A DNA stretch of 38,455 nt. Origin: Campylobacteraceae bacterium (GTDB taxonomy: Bacteria; Campylobacterota; Campylobacteria; Campylobacterales; BB28). How positions within the stretch are numbered: the first letter of the stretch is position 1; each line of letters begins with the position of its first letter. The stretch is taken from assembly GCA_016744535.1 (NCBI GenBank), contig JADGEE010000019.1:1-38455 (forward strand), given 5' to 3'. The notes under the pieces are model-generated. The model was not told the DNA's origin. It saw only the letters and a program-made list of their open reading frames with translations, and searched no databases. Shown one piece after another: positions 24,381-32,479 of this stretch. The position numbers and the translations under genes were made by a program.

Positions 24381-25439
24381 TCATAGAGCTTTAAACACAT
24401 TATTTCTATGATAATCAAAATATTGCATTCTTTCATTATTAATAAACATATTATCTAAATAATAATTATTTAAGTGCTGAGAAACATCTTTATTTAGTTT
24501 AGGGGAATAAATTATTGACCCATCATCATTAAAAGATATATATCCTTGGTCAAATAGTATATCAATATTACGACTTAACAGTAATCCATTATTTTGGTCA
24601 TAAGCCTCATAATCATCTGATTGTATAAAAGGTTTTATGTGACTAGCAACTAATGAAGGATAAGATAATTTCTCTACCATACATTGAGTATAATTTAATT
24701 TTTCTTCAACTTCTTCTTTTAATTGATTTTTGTAGATTCTATGTAAATAACCGTCTCTTTTTTTAGTTTTCTGTTTTAAATCTTCTCCAAAAATAACTTT
24801 TGCATCTTCTTCAAAATATAGTATATTATTAATAAAAACAACATCATCAAGTTTTTGTAAAAGGTTAAATAAATATACAACTTGGTTATATTTCCTTTTT
24901 ATAAAACCATTCGATAGAGCTTCATCTGTATGATAGTTTAATTCACTTAAATTTACATATCCTTTCTGATAATCAATGATATTAACATTCATAAGTCCAA
25001 TAATATTTTTTTTACTTAAGCTACCAACTTCTTCAAGTGTCTTTAGTAAAAAATTAATTTCTTTTTGTCTTGAAAATTCAGTTATGGAGCTATTAAAACT
25101 TGAATACTTATAAACAATTTTTGAAAATACACTTTGTTTTCTTCTATTTGTTCTAGCGTTTAAAAATTCGATAGATTCTTGATTATATGATATTAAGTTA
25201 TTTACAAAGCCAAGCTTTACAAATTGATTTATACTTTTTCTTAAAGAAGTACCTTGAAGTCCATTTATAGAACTAATATATTCTTGTAAATCATTGTAAT
25301 ATTTGTTATTTGCTTCTTTGTTGAAATTAGTATTTATAAAATCAATAATTGCTTTTAATGTGTTGTAAAACTTATCACCGTTAATATCTGTATAGGCTAA
25401 TGTTAGTTTCCAATAATTTTCATAATTTTGCTTACTCAT
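24381..25439 (-). CDS. HNH restriction endonuclease
   Basis: 352 residues. The C-terminal third (about 248-310) is an HNH_2-like nuclease fold: CMVEKLSYPSLVASHIKP with His267, NNGLLLSRNIDILFDQGYIS with Asn284 and the Asp293/Asp297 pair. The SHIKP...NGL...D.LFDxGxIxF order is the signature of HNH-type restriction enzymes. The N-terminal 240 residues are charged and helical, with no recognised motif, and probably bind DNA. It directly follows two DNA methyltransferases, overlapping the adenine methylase by 8 bases, so it is the cognate restriction enzyme. It is the last gene of the cassette, consistent with methylation before cutting. Confidence 0.82.
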   Translation of the reverse strand: MSKQNYENYWKLTLAYTDINGDKFYNTLKAIIDFINTNFNKEANNKYYNDLQEYISSINGLQGTSLRKSINQFVKLGFVNNLISYNQESIEFLNARTNRRKQSVFSKIVYKYSSFNSSITEFSRQKEINFLLKTLEEVGSLSKKNIIGLMNVNIIDYQKGYVNLSELNYHTDEALSNGFIKRKYNQVVYLFNLLQKLDDVVFINNILYFEEDAKVIFGEDLKQKTKKRDGYLHRIYKNQLKEEVEEKLNYTQCMVEKLSYPSLVASHIKPFIQSDDYEAYDQNNGLLLSRNIDILFDQGYISFNDDGSIIYSPKLNKDVSQHLNNYYLDNMFINNERMQYFDYHRNNVFKAL

Positions 25440-26511
25440 TTACACATTCCTTAAACTTATCATTATTTATAATAAATAAATATTCAGTGTTTTTTGTCTT
25501 TTTTGCCTTACCTGTAACCTTATAATTATAAGGTTTTTCAATTACTTGAATATCATTAGAATATTGACTTATGATATTGATTAGCTCATCTTTTGATGGA
25601 TAAGAGTTATTATTATAACTTAGAAACCAGTATTTGAAGTTTTGTAAATTAGAAAACAACTTATCAAATAAAGCCAAAGATGATTTTTTATCTATAAAAT
25701 TATTTTCAAAAGGTTTTAATTTTTTTGAATGAATATACTCATCAACAAGTCCATAAAAACCAAAATAATTATTCATAGTTCCTGTATATGGAGGGTCTAA
25801 ATATATAATATCGGCACTTAGTGTATTTAATAAATTAAATATATCATCATTATAAACTTTATTATTTTTACCATTATTAAAAACTGCATTGTTATAATCT
25901 TTAAAATTTTTTATAAAATGGCTTTTAATTGATTCATTATGATATGCTCTTTTTCTTTTATATTTTGCATAGCTATATTCTTCATCTCTTAATTGTTTTA
26001 TTTTCTCCCAATTTAGATTAAATCTTGAATATGGCATCTTCCTAACCATTGCTCTTCTTATCAATGTAAATGCAATAGACTTTTTATATTCAGATGATAG
26101 TTTATTAATATTTTTTCTATATAAATCTAAATCCATACACTCTTCAGGAAAAAAGAATACTTCAGAATAATTTCTATACATAAATCCTTTTAATGGTTTT
26201 CCGTTAAAAATTATATCTATATCTTTCTCATTTAAAGTCTCTTTATTATTTTCTACAAGTGATTGAGCAAGATAATAATTTATTTTTAAAATGTCATTAC
26301 TAATGGTTTTATATCCTCTTTTTTTTGATTCATAGCCAATGGAAGAGCCTCCACTAAAAGCATCAAAAACCGAATTTGTATTTTTTGGAAAATAATCACA
26401 TATCCAATTTGCTAATTTTTCTTTATTTCCAATATAATTAACTTTTGGATATTTATTATCGAATATAATTTTATCTTTTTTTATCATATTTTTTATCATA
26501 TTTTTTATCAT
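25432..26511 (-). CDS. DNA adenine methyltransferase, D12 class
   Basis: 359 residues of the MethyltransfD12 (N6-adenine) class. The AdoMet motif is FDAFSGGSSIGYESKKRGY (about 49-67) preceded by NYIGNKEKL; the catalytic motif IYLDPPYTG has Asp239-Tyr242; a TRD-like insertion lies between. The N-terminus MIKNMIKNMIKKDK arises from a 12-bp tandem repeat that supplies three possible in-frame ATG starts (26511, 26499, 26487). The first is nearest a ribosome site (AGAAG about 9-10 bases upstream). It overlaps the C5 methylase gene by 41 bases and the endonuclease gene by 8. Confidence 0.9.
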   Translation of the reverse strand: MIKNMIKNMIKKDKIIFDNKYPKVNYIGNKEKLANWICDYFPKNTNSVFDAFSGGSSIGYESKKRGYKTISNDILKINYYLAQSLVENNKETLNEKDIDIIFNGKPLKGFMYRNYSEVFFFPEECMDLDLYRKNINKLSSEYKKSIAFTLIRRAMVRKMPYSRFNLNWEKIKQLRDEEYSYAKYKRKRAYHNESIKSHFIKNFKDYNNAVFNNGKNNKVYNDDIFNLLNTLSADIIYLDPPYTGTMNNYFGFYGLVDEYIHSKKLKPFENNFIDKKSSLALFDKLFSNLQNFKYWFLSYNNNSYPSKDELINIISQYSNDIQVIEKPYNYKVTGKAKKTKNTEYLFIINNDKFKECVNE

Positions 26512-27571
26512 ATTTTTTATCTTCTTTTATCATATTTTTTATATTATTTGCAATTGCTTCTGCCATAAGTGGGGGAACGGCGTTACCAACTTGTTGTTGC
26601 TGGGCAATACTACTACTTTTAAATTCAAAGTTATCAGGGAATGTTTGAAGTCTTGCTAATTCTCTCACTGTTAAAGCTCTATTTTGAGAATAATGAAAAA
26701 CTTTTCTCATATCACCTGTAATTGTAATAGAGGGTTTATCACTACGATATTTTATATATTTTCTAACATCTCCAGATTTTGGTCGTACATTTAGTGGTAT
26801 CTCTGTTCTATCTCCACCATCTTTAATAAAACTCATTTTATGCAACATTTGTGATGTGTGATTCATTGCCTTATGATTTAGTACAGATGAACTTTCTCCA
26901 GACTTTAAAATTGGTAAATCTTCTAACGCATTTTTTACAGTATTATATGAAGTATGAGAGATATTAGGAAATAATATTTTATCACTCATTCTTGAACCTA
27001 TAAAAATAACTCTCTTTCTAATTTGTGGGACACCATAGTCTGCTGAATTTAAAATAGCACACTTTACTTCATACCCCAATTTATTAAAATTTGTAATTAT
27101 TTCTTCTTTTGTTTTATGCTTATTATGAGTATATAATCTTGCTACATTTTCCATTACAAAATACTTGGGATTTACAATATTTACTACTCTAACAAACTCT
27201 TGAAATAATTTATTTCTAGGGTCATCTATAAATTTTCTTCCAATATTACCAGCTATGCTAAATCCTTGACAAGGAGGTCCTCCTATAATTACATCAATTT
27301 CGTGGAATTTAATTAATTTTTTAATTTCTTCTTTTGTTATGGTTGTAATATCTTTTTGTATTAAATTATGAGTAGGAAAATTTATTTTATAAGTATCACA
27401 AAAATCTTTTTGTATATCAACTGAAAAGATATTTTGAAATCCTGATTTATCAAAACCTAGTGAAAACCCACCAGCTCCACAAAATAAATCAATATATTTT
27501 AAAGTTTTTTTTTCTTTTGATATTGAAACATTAGGATAAAGCCCTTTAGCTAATTCTAATATATCAGCCAT
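26471..27571 (-). CDS. DNA cytosine-5 methyltransferase
   Basis: 366 residues with all key C5-methylase motifs: I DLFCGAGGFSLGF (about 28-40), IV GGPPCQGFS with catalytic Cys101, VI ENVARLY (141-147), VIII QIRKRV (183-188), IX RELARLQTFPDNF and X QVGNAVPPLMAEAI. It is intact and should be active. The extreme C-terminus is a repeat-encoded tail (KKYDKKYDKKYDKKR) outside the conserved fold. ATG at 27571 lies within the end of dctQ (8-base overlap, AATGGCTGA), with AAAGG as ribosome site inside dctQ; the cassette is thus read from the dctQ transcript. First gene of the restriction-modification set. Confidence 0.96.
   Translation of the reverse strand: MADILELAKGLYPNVSISKEKKTLKYIDLFCGAGGFSLGFDKSGFQNIFSVDIQKDFCDTYKINFPTHNLIQKDITTITKEEIKKLIKFHEIDVIIGGPPCQGFSIAGNIGRKFIDDPRNKLFQEFVRVVNIVNPKYFVMENVARLYTHNKHKTKEEIITNFNKLGYEVKCAILNSADYGVPQIRKRVIFIGSRMSDKILFPNISHTSYNTVKNALEDLPILKSGESSSVLNHKAMNHTSQMLHKMSFIKDGGDRTEIPLNVRPKSGDVRKYIKYRSDKPSITITGDMRKVFHYSQNRALTVRELARLQTFPDNFEFKSSSIAQQQQVGNAVPPLMAEAIANNIKNMIKEDKKYDKKYDKKYDKKR
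26485..26542. repeat. 12-bp tandem repeat spanning two methylase genes
   Basis: Three perfect copies of CATATTTTTTAT (26485-26496, 26497-26508, 26509-26520), a 10-base interruption (26521-26530), then a fourth copy (26531-26542). On the coding (minus) strand the unit is ATAAAAAATATG. It reads KKYD in the C5 methylase frame and MIKN in the adenine methylase frame. Because the unit is four codons long, copy-number change keeps both frames open while adding or removing ATG starts. Confidence 0.85.
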
Positions 27572-28070
27572 TTTTTACCTTTAACTTTTCAAAACTCTTT
27601 ATAATTTCTGAAATAGATTGTAGTATTAATAATACAAAAGCTATTAAAATAGCACTCTTTATTAAATATCTACAACATAAACCATTTGGATTTGATGAAA
27701 CTTCATTTTGAAGATAACTAACTTCAACTAATCCATAGCTATAATAAACTATCACACTAGAAAATGGAATTATTATAAAAAAATTAGAAAAAATGTTTAA
27801 AATATTTTTTGTTTTATTTGAGTATTTTGCATATAAAATATCAACTCTTACGTGTTTATCGTGCTTTAGTGCGTAGGAGATTCCAAGTAGAAATATTAAA
27901 TCAAATAAATGCCACTCTATCTCTTGAAGAAATATTGAACCGTTACTAAAAAGATATCTATTTAAAGCATCATAAACTATTACTAAAATTAAAACTACTA
28001 TAAAAGTAGCAGAAAGTTTGCCTACTAACTTTATTAATGAATCGATGTAAAAAGAGAGTTTGTTAAACAT
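27564..28070 (-). CDS. dctQ: TRAP transporter small permease subunit (DctQ)
   Basis: 168 residues with four hydrophobic segments (about 15-35, 50-65, 88-108, 136-155), the DctQ topology. Conserved features are DALNRYLFSNGSIFLQEIEW, HLFDLIFLLGISYALKHDKH and VRVDILY, then NPNGLCCRYLIKSA. This form (EWHLF...LKHD.HVRVD...NP.GL..RYLIK) belongs to the TRAP subgroup often annotated for mannitol/chloroaromatic or organic-acid substrates. It starts 9 bases after the PII-like gene. Its stop overlaps the C5 methylase start, and dctM lies 3.2 kb further on. The last residues (KLKVKNG) may have been altered when the cassette inserted (inference). Confidence 0.92.
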   Translation of the reverse strand: MFNKLSFYIDSLIKLVGKLSATFIVVLILVIVYDALNRYLFSNGSIFLQEIEWHLFDLIFLLGISYALKHDKHVRVDILYAKYSNKTKNILNIFSNFFIIIPFSSVIVYYSYGLVEVSYLQNEVSSNPNGLCCRYLIKSAILIAFVLLILQSISEIIKSFEKLKVKNG

Positions 28071-28079
28071 CTTTAACCT

Positions 28080-28418
28080 TTACATCTCTTTTTTTACATC
28101 TTCTTCAAACTGGTGAAGTTGTTCCATATTAATTCCAGTTAAGTGTGATATAGGAACTGTAAAAAACATACTATCGCCTAAATCAGGCTCTTTTTTAAGA
28201 GCTTTTAAAATTTTAATTGATAATTTATGCTCAAGCATAAAAATTAAAACAGATTGACTACCCTCAAATGTTAAACCAAAAAAAGTTTTTTTCTGTTTAA
28301 AGCCAATTCCTCTACCATTTAAAATAGTAACACCACCTGCCCCATCTTTTCTAGCAGTATCAATTACTTTATCTTCAACCTCATCAGGAACGATTCCAAC
28401 TAATACAGAAAATTTCAT
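28080..28418 (-). CDS. PII-like signalling protein
   Basis: 112-residue protein with the ferredoxin-like PII fold pattern: KFSVLVGIVPDEVEDKVIDT (strand-helix), AGGVTILNGRGIGF and VLIFMLEHKLSIKILKALKK. It lacks the uridylylated Tyr motif of true GlnB in the T-loop region (KQKKTFFGLTFEG). PII-like proteins next to transporters generally bind a nucleotide and gate or sense transport. The ATG at 28418 overlaps the DUF1538 stop by one base (TAATG), with AAAGGAG as ribosome site inside that gene; DUF1538 plus PII is a recurrent pairing as I remember it. Ligand unknown. Confidence 0.85.
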   Translation of the reverse strand: MKFSVLVGIVPDEVEDKVIDTARKDGAGGVTILNGRGIGFKQKKTFFGLTFEGSQSVLIFMLEHKLSIKILKALKKEPDLGDSMFFTVPISHLTGINMEQLHQFEEDVKKEM

Positions 28419-29905
28419 TATTTACTCCTTTTTGCTAAATATTCACTTAAAATACCATAACTCATTACGGTTATCATTGGAAATAGTGAAGCGAATGCTA
28501 TAAGTCCAAAACCATCAATTAATACATCTCTTCCCTCAATATTTGAAGCAAGTCCAAGCCCTAGGGCTGCAACTAATGGAACTGTAACTGTTGAAGTTGT
28601 AACACCACCAGAATCATAAGCTATCGGTACAATATATTTTGGTGCAATAAAAGTTAAAACAATTACAATAGCATAACCAGCAATAATATAGTAGTGAATT
28701 GCATCACCTACAACTATTCTATAAGCCCCTAGTGAAATCCCAATTGCAACTCCAATTGCAACAAATATTCTTAAATATAAATCATTTATTTTACCGCTAC
28801 TTATCTCTCTAGCTTTTACTGCAACTGCAATTAAAGCAGGTTCTGCCATTGTGGTTGAAAATCCAATGAGTAATCCAAATAGATAAACTAAATAGACATT
28901 ACCATTTGCAATTAATCTCTCTGCCATACTCTCACCCAATGGGAAAAGTGCCATTTCAAGACCAACAATAAAAGCATAAAGCCCTAAAATTACAAGTAGA
29001 AAACCACTTGAAACTTTTTTAAGGTGTGGAATAGGTTTTCTAATAATTATATATTGAAAAAACAGAATTACTAAAATAATTGGTAACACATCTTTTACTA
29101 CACCTAAAAATTCAAGTAGTTGTGCAACAATAATATTTTGTGAAACTGGCACTTCTACTATCTCTTTTGCTACACTTGCAACTGCTAAACCTTCTGTCCC
29201 AACAGCATACATTATAATCCCATATACTTGTACAAATATCATAGGAGTTAAAGAGGCAAATGCTATAAGCCCAAAGCCATCAATCATAGGATTTCTACCT
29301 TTAATACTAGTAGCAAGTCCAACGCCTAATGCAGCTACAAGTGGTACTGTAACTGTGGATGTGGTGATACCACCAGAATCATAAGCTAATCCTATAATTT
29401 CAGGAGGTGTAAAGAAAGTCATACTCACAACCATAACATAACCAGCAATAATGTATAAATGTATTGGATGTCCTAGTAAAATTCTAATTACACCTAGTGT
29501 GATTGCTGAACCAACGGAGAGTGCTACAATAATCCTAAGCCAAAAGGCATCGATTAAACCATTACTAATAGTTTCTGCTTTACCAGCAATAGCTATAAGT
29601 GCTGGTTCTGCAATTGTGGTTGAAAAACCTATAAAAAATGCAAAGAAACTAAGCCAAAAGAATGAGCCTTTTCTAGCAAACTCATTCGCTAAATTTATCC
29701 CAACAGGAAAAATACCTATTTCAAGACCTTGAATAAATATTGCAAGTCCAACCGCAACGATTAACATTCCAATAGCTATTGAAATTAAATCACTCGGAAC
29801 TTCTTGAATAATAAAGGCTTGAAAGAAAAAGAAAACTACTACAATTGGTAATAAATCCCTAAACGAATTTTTTAACAATTTTAAAAATAGATTTAACTGT
29901 TCCAA
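28418..29905 (-). CDS. DUF1538 integral membrane protein (two repeats)
   Basis: 495-residue polytopic membrane protein made of two tandem DUF1538 units. The halves repeat the same motifs: [14 protein letters not shown] / [30 protein letters not shown] / [36 protein letters not shown] / [20 protein letters not shown]. The inverted or tandem repeat architecture and conserved polar strings in the membrane suggest a transporter, but no substrate is established. Start is TTG 29905 behind a perfect AGGAGG, 5 bases away. First gene of the operon DUF1538 - PII-like - dctQ - [R-M] - dctM. Confidence 0.9.
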   Translation of the reverse strand: MEQLNLFLKLLKNSFRDLLPIVVVFFFFQAFIIQEVPSDLISIAIGMLIVAVGLAIFIQGLEIGIFPVGINLANEFARKGSFFWLSFFAFFIGFSTTIAEPALIAIAGKAETISNGLIDAFWLRIIVALSVGSAITLGVIRILLGHPIHLYIIAGYVMVVSMTFFTPPEIIGLAYDSGGITTSTVTVPLVAALGVGLATSIKGRNPMIDGFGLIAFASLTPMIFVQVYGIIMYAVGTEGLAVASVAKEIVEVPVSQNIIVAQLLEFLGVVKDVLPIILVILFFQYIIIRKPIPHLKKVSSGFLLVILGLYAFIVGLEMALFPLGESMAERLIANGNVYLVYLFGLLIGFSTTMAEPALIAVAVKAREISSGKINDLYLRIFVAIGVAIGISLGAYRIVVGDAIHYYIIAGYAIVIVLTFIAPKYIVPIAYDSGGVTTSTVTVPLVAALGLGLASNIEGRDVLIDGFGLIAFASLFPMITVMSYGILSEYLAKRSK

Positions 29906-29975
29906 TAACGCCTCCTATTATTTTAATTTTATGTTTTAACCTTAAACTTAAAAATTAACCATTATTATGAGCGTT

Positions 29976-29981
29976 ATTATA
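29976..29981 (-). promoter_or_regulatory. Candidate -10 of DUF1538 operon
   Basis: On the minus strand a T-run (about 29985-29993) followed by AGCTATAATAACGC gives TATAAT about 70 bases upstream of the TTG start, in the gap after the kinase gene that ends at 30005. The T-tract plus TATAAT form is usual for this phylum. Confidence 0.45.
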
Positions 29982-30004
29982 GCTAAAAAAAAATTTACTC
30001 TCTA

Positions 30005-31267
30005 TCAATTTACTTTAATCACAAAATAATTACTATTATCTTTATAAAAATAGTGAAATTTAAATTTATGAAGCTTTATTATCTCACTTACTATATAGAG
30101 TCCTAGACCAAATCCCTTTTGATTAATTTCATTTAAATTACCTTTAAAAAATGGTTCTATATATTTACTAAAATTCTCTTTTAACTCTTCACCTTGATTT
30201 ATAAACATTAAATTTTTATTTTTGTTATCATACTTAATTTCTACTCTTTTATTATTAGAATATTTAATAGCATTATCAATCAAATTTTTAATTGCAATTG
30301 CAAAAAAATTAAAATCTACACTTAAAATTATGTTCTCTTTAAAGTTAATTTTTACTAAATTTTTATCAATCATTGCTATATCAATAGCTTCATCAATTAA
30401 ATCAATTACTCTACTATTTTGAAGTCTTAATCTATTTTGACCAGATGTAATCTCCTCTATCATTACAGATTCTTTAACTAAAACTTCCATTCTATGGAAA
30501 ATATTTATGAGTCTTTTTTGATTTTTACTATCTTCTAATAGTGCTATTGCTACTTTTCCTTTTGTAATAGGCGTTTTTAATTCGTGCATTATATTTCGTA
30601 AAAATAGTTGTCTTGAATTTATAAGTCTATTTATCTTTTTAGTTGAAATTTCAAGTGCATTTGCAACATCTGCAATTTCATCTTTTGAATCAATTTTAAA
30701 AGAGATACTAAAATCACCATTTCCAAACTTCTCTACATCTCTTTTTAACTTTTTTAGTGGTAAGAGTTTTTTAATAGTAAAAATATAAGAGAGTATAAAA
30801 ATCAATTCAATAAAAATTAAAAAAGATATAGCTAAATTATTATTATATGGTTTGAAATTTAACTCTTTTAATAAAATATCTTTAAATGGACTATTTTCAT
30901 AAATATATAAAGTAGAATCATATTGTAATAATTTAGAACCAAATTTATCCATATTATTATTTTTATGATGTGGAGGTTTTGGACGATTATTAATATTCAT
31001 TTTTAATACTTTTGCATTTTTTAATATAGTGTTTTTATCTTTTATATACTCAACACCCAAAGGCTTAAGAAATTTATTAAACTCTTTAAAATTAAGTGAT
31101 AATATTACATTTTCTCTAATAGTATGAAAAACTTCTCCATATTTTATCTTGATACTCTTATAATATTTTTCTTTGTCTAACTTATTAAATAGTGTAAAAG
31201 CAAAAATAACTGAACTAAATGAGAGTATAAAAACTACTGTTAAAGTAAAAATTATAGAACGATTCAT
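30005..31267 (-). CDS. ArsS-type sensor histidine kinase (copy 1)
   Basis: 420 residues. TM1 at about 7-27 and TM2 at about 143-163 flank a sensor of about 115 residues that contains a His/Asn-rich stretch ([14 protein letters not shown]). Then come HAMP, DHp with His228 in [15 protein letters not shown], and HATPase with [12 protein letters not shown] and GFGLGLYIV. The [12 protein letters not shown] box is characteristic of Campylobacterota ArsS-like kinases (acid/envelope responsive in Helicobacter). It overlaps its response regulator by four bases. Its last 90 residues are nearly identical to those of the second kinase at 32480-33739 while the sensor is not, pointing to gene conversion or selective retention. 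Confidence 0.92.
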   Translation of the reverse strand: MNRSIIFTLTVVFILSFSSVIFAFTLFNKLDKEKYYKSIKIKYGEVFHTIRENVILSLNFKEFNKFLKPLGVEYIKDKNTILKNAKVLKMNINNRPKPPHHKNNNMDKFGSKLLQYDSTLYIYENSPFKDILLKELNFKPYNNNLAISFLIFIELIFILSYIFTIKKLLPLKKLKRDVEKFGNGDFSISFKIDSKDEIADVANALEISTKKINRLINSRQLFLRNIMHELKTPITKGKVAIALLEDSKNQKRLINIFHRMEVLVKESVMIEEITSGQNRLRLQNSRVIDLIDEAIDIAMIDKNLVKINFKENIILSVDFNFFAIAIKNLIDNAIKYSNNKRVEIKYDNKNKNLMFINQGEELKENFSKYIEPFFKGNLNEINQKGFGLGLYIVSEIIKLHKFKFHYFYKDNSNYFVIKVN

Positions 31268-31932
31268 CTCTCTAATTTATATCCAATTCCACGAATAGAG
31301 AATATATATTTTGGCTCTTTTGGATTATCTTCGATTTTATGTCTAATTCTAAAGATTATCACATCTATACTCTTATTTGAGCTATCTTCATTAATTGCAT
31401 CCACATTCATAATTAACTCTTCTCTCGAAATTACGAAACCTCTCTTTTGAATTAAATAGCTAAGTATTCCAAATTCTGCATTTGTAAACTCTAATTTTTT
31501 ATCTTTAAAAAATATTTGCATTCCATCTTTATCAACTCTAAAATCATTTTTTTGTTCTGTTTTTGGCTTAATTTTATATCTTCTTAAAACTGTTGAGATT
31601 CTAGCTTCTAGCTCTCTTGGGTCATAAGGCTTAGGTAGATAATCCTCTGCACCCATTTTAAGTGCAGTTACTTTATCAGCTACATCACTTCTAGCTGAAG
31701 ATATTATAATTGGAATTTTATGTTTTGCTAAAATCTCTCTACAAACATCTATTCCATCCATATTTGGTAGAGTTAAATCAAGAATTATTAAATCAAATCT
31801 TTGGATATTTAAAGTTGAGAGTGCAAGATATGGCTCATCAATATTTTTAACCTCTATTTGAAATTTAGATAAATACTCAATTAACATCTCTGCTAACTCA
31901 ATATCATCTTCTATCATCAATATTTTTATCAT
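31264..31932 (-). CDS. ArsR/OmpR-type response regulator (copy 1)
   Basis: 222 residues. Receiver: Asp9/Asp10, phospho-acceptor Asp52 in [11 protein letters not shown], Lys101 in [11 protein letters not shown]-terminal winged helix (about 128-222) with [14 protein letters not shown] and [10 protein letters not shown]. Paired with kinase copy 1, whose ATG overlaps its stop. A TATAAT element lies upstream at 31956-31961. Together with the Spy-like gene just upstream it forms a Cpx/Ars-like envelope stress module; direct targets are not shown by the sequence. Confidence 0.93.
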   Translation of the reverse strand: MIKILMIEDDIELAEMLIEYLSKFQIEVKNIDEPYLALSTLNIQRFDLIILDLTLPNMDGIDVCREILAKHKIPIIISSARSDVADKVTALKMGAEDYLPKPYDPRELEARISTVLRRYKIKPKTEQKNDFRVDKDGMQIFFKDKKLEFTNAEFGILSYLIQKRGFVISREELIMNVDAINEDSSNKSIDVIIFRIRHKIEDNPKEPKYIFSIRGIGYKLER

Positions 31933-31955
31933 AAAATAACTCTTTTTTTTCTGAA

Positions 31956-31961
31956 ATTATA
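31956..31961 (-). promoter_or_regulatory. Candidate -10 of two-component system 1
   Basis: TAGTATATAATTTC on the minus strand gives TATAAT about 25 bases before the regulator ATG at 31932. It sits between that gene and the hairpin at 31975-31999, so the regulator-kinase pair probably has its own promoter. Confidence 0.45.
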
Positions 31962-31974
31962 TACTAATGAAAGT

Positions 31975-31999
31975 AGAGAAATAGTTAAACTATCTCTCT
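31975..31999. terminator. Hairpin after Spy-like gene
   Basis: AGAGA-A-ATAGT (31975-31985) pairs with ACTAT-C-TCTCT (31989-31999) around a TAA loop, one A-C mismatch. It is immediately downstream of the minus-strand Spy-like stop at 32008 and upstream of the promoter for two-component system 1. No strong T-run follows, so termination efficiency is uncertain. Confidence 0.45.
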
Positions 32000-32007
32000 T
32001 AAATTAA

Positions 32008-32421
32008 TTATTGTAGGCTATTGTAGAGTGTAGTTATTTGCTCTGATGTTAAAACACTAAATAAATTCTCCATATAAGTTGCTTCACTGTCTATATGAGT
32101 TGTAAAATTAGCTGTTGCACCCTCTACAAAAAGTGTTTTGTTAAATCCAGTTGAAGTGATAGAACTTTTTAAGTTTGTCTCTCTAGGGTTATTTATTCTA
32201 TTACTCTGTCTTGCATAATTCATATCTAACATAATTTGTTGAATACTCAAAGTTTGAGCAGTTGTTAAGTTTAAATCTTGAAACATTGAAAGCATTCCTC
32301 CACTATGCATTCCTCCGCCACCAAATGAACCTCCACCATGATGTCCTCCTCTTGCACTAAGAGTTGATACACTTAAAAGTGTAGCTAATGCTATACTTAA
32401 TAATAAACCTGTTCTTTTCAT
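32008..32421 (-). CDS. Spy/CpxP-like periplasmic protein
   Basis: 137 residues. Signal peptide MKRTGLLLSIALATLLSVSTLSA, then a Gly/His-rich start (RGGHHGGGSFGGGGMHSGGM) that could bind metal, then a helical part with two LTxxQ-type motifs (LNLTTAQ and LTSEQ). LTxxQ motifs define Spy/CpxP/ZraP periplasmic chaperone-like proteins, which feed back on Cpx-type sensors or buffer misfolded proteins and metals. ATG at 32421 follows AAAAGGAGATAAA, and TATAAT is present upstream. It stands alone between two ArsRS-type systems, so it is a likely target and/or modulator of one or both (inference). Confidence 0.78.
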   Translation of the reverse strand: MKRTGLLLSIALATLLSVSTLSARGGHHGGGSFGGGGMHSGGMLSMFQDLNLTTAQTLSIQQIMLDMNYARQSNRINNPRETNLKSSITSTGFNKTLFVEGATANFTTHIDSEATYMENLFSVLTSEQITTLYNSLQ

Positions 32422-32451
32422 TTTATCTCCTTTTCTTTTATAAGATGTAAA

Positions 32452-32457
32452 ATTATA
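32452..32457 (-). promoter_or_regulatory. Candidate -10 of Spy-like gene
   Basis: On the minus strand AGTTTATAATTTTAC gives TATAAT about 31 bases before the ATG at 32421, in the 58-bp gap after kinase copy 2. It indicates separate and probably regulator-controlled expression. Confidence 0.45.
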
Positions 32458-32479
32458 AACTATTAAAATGAATAACTTT

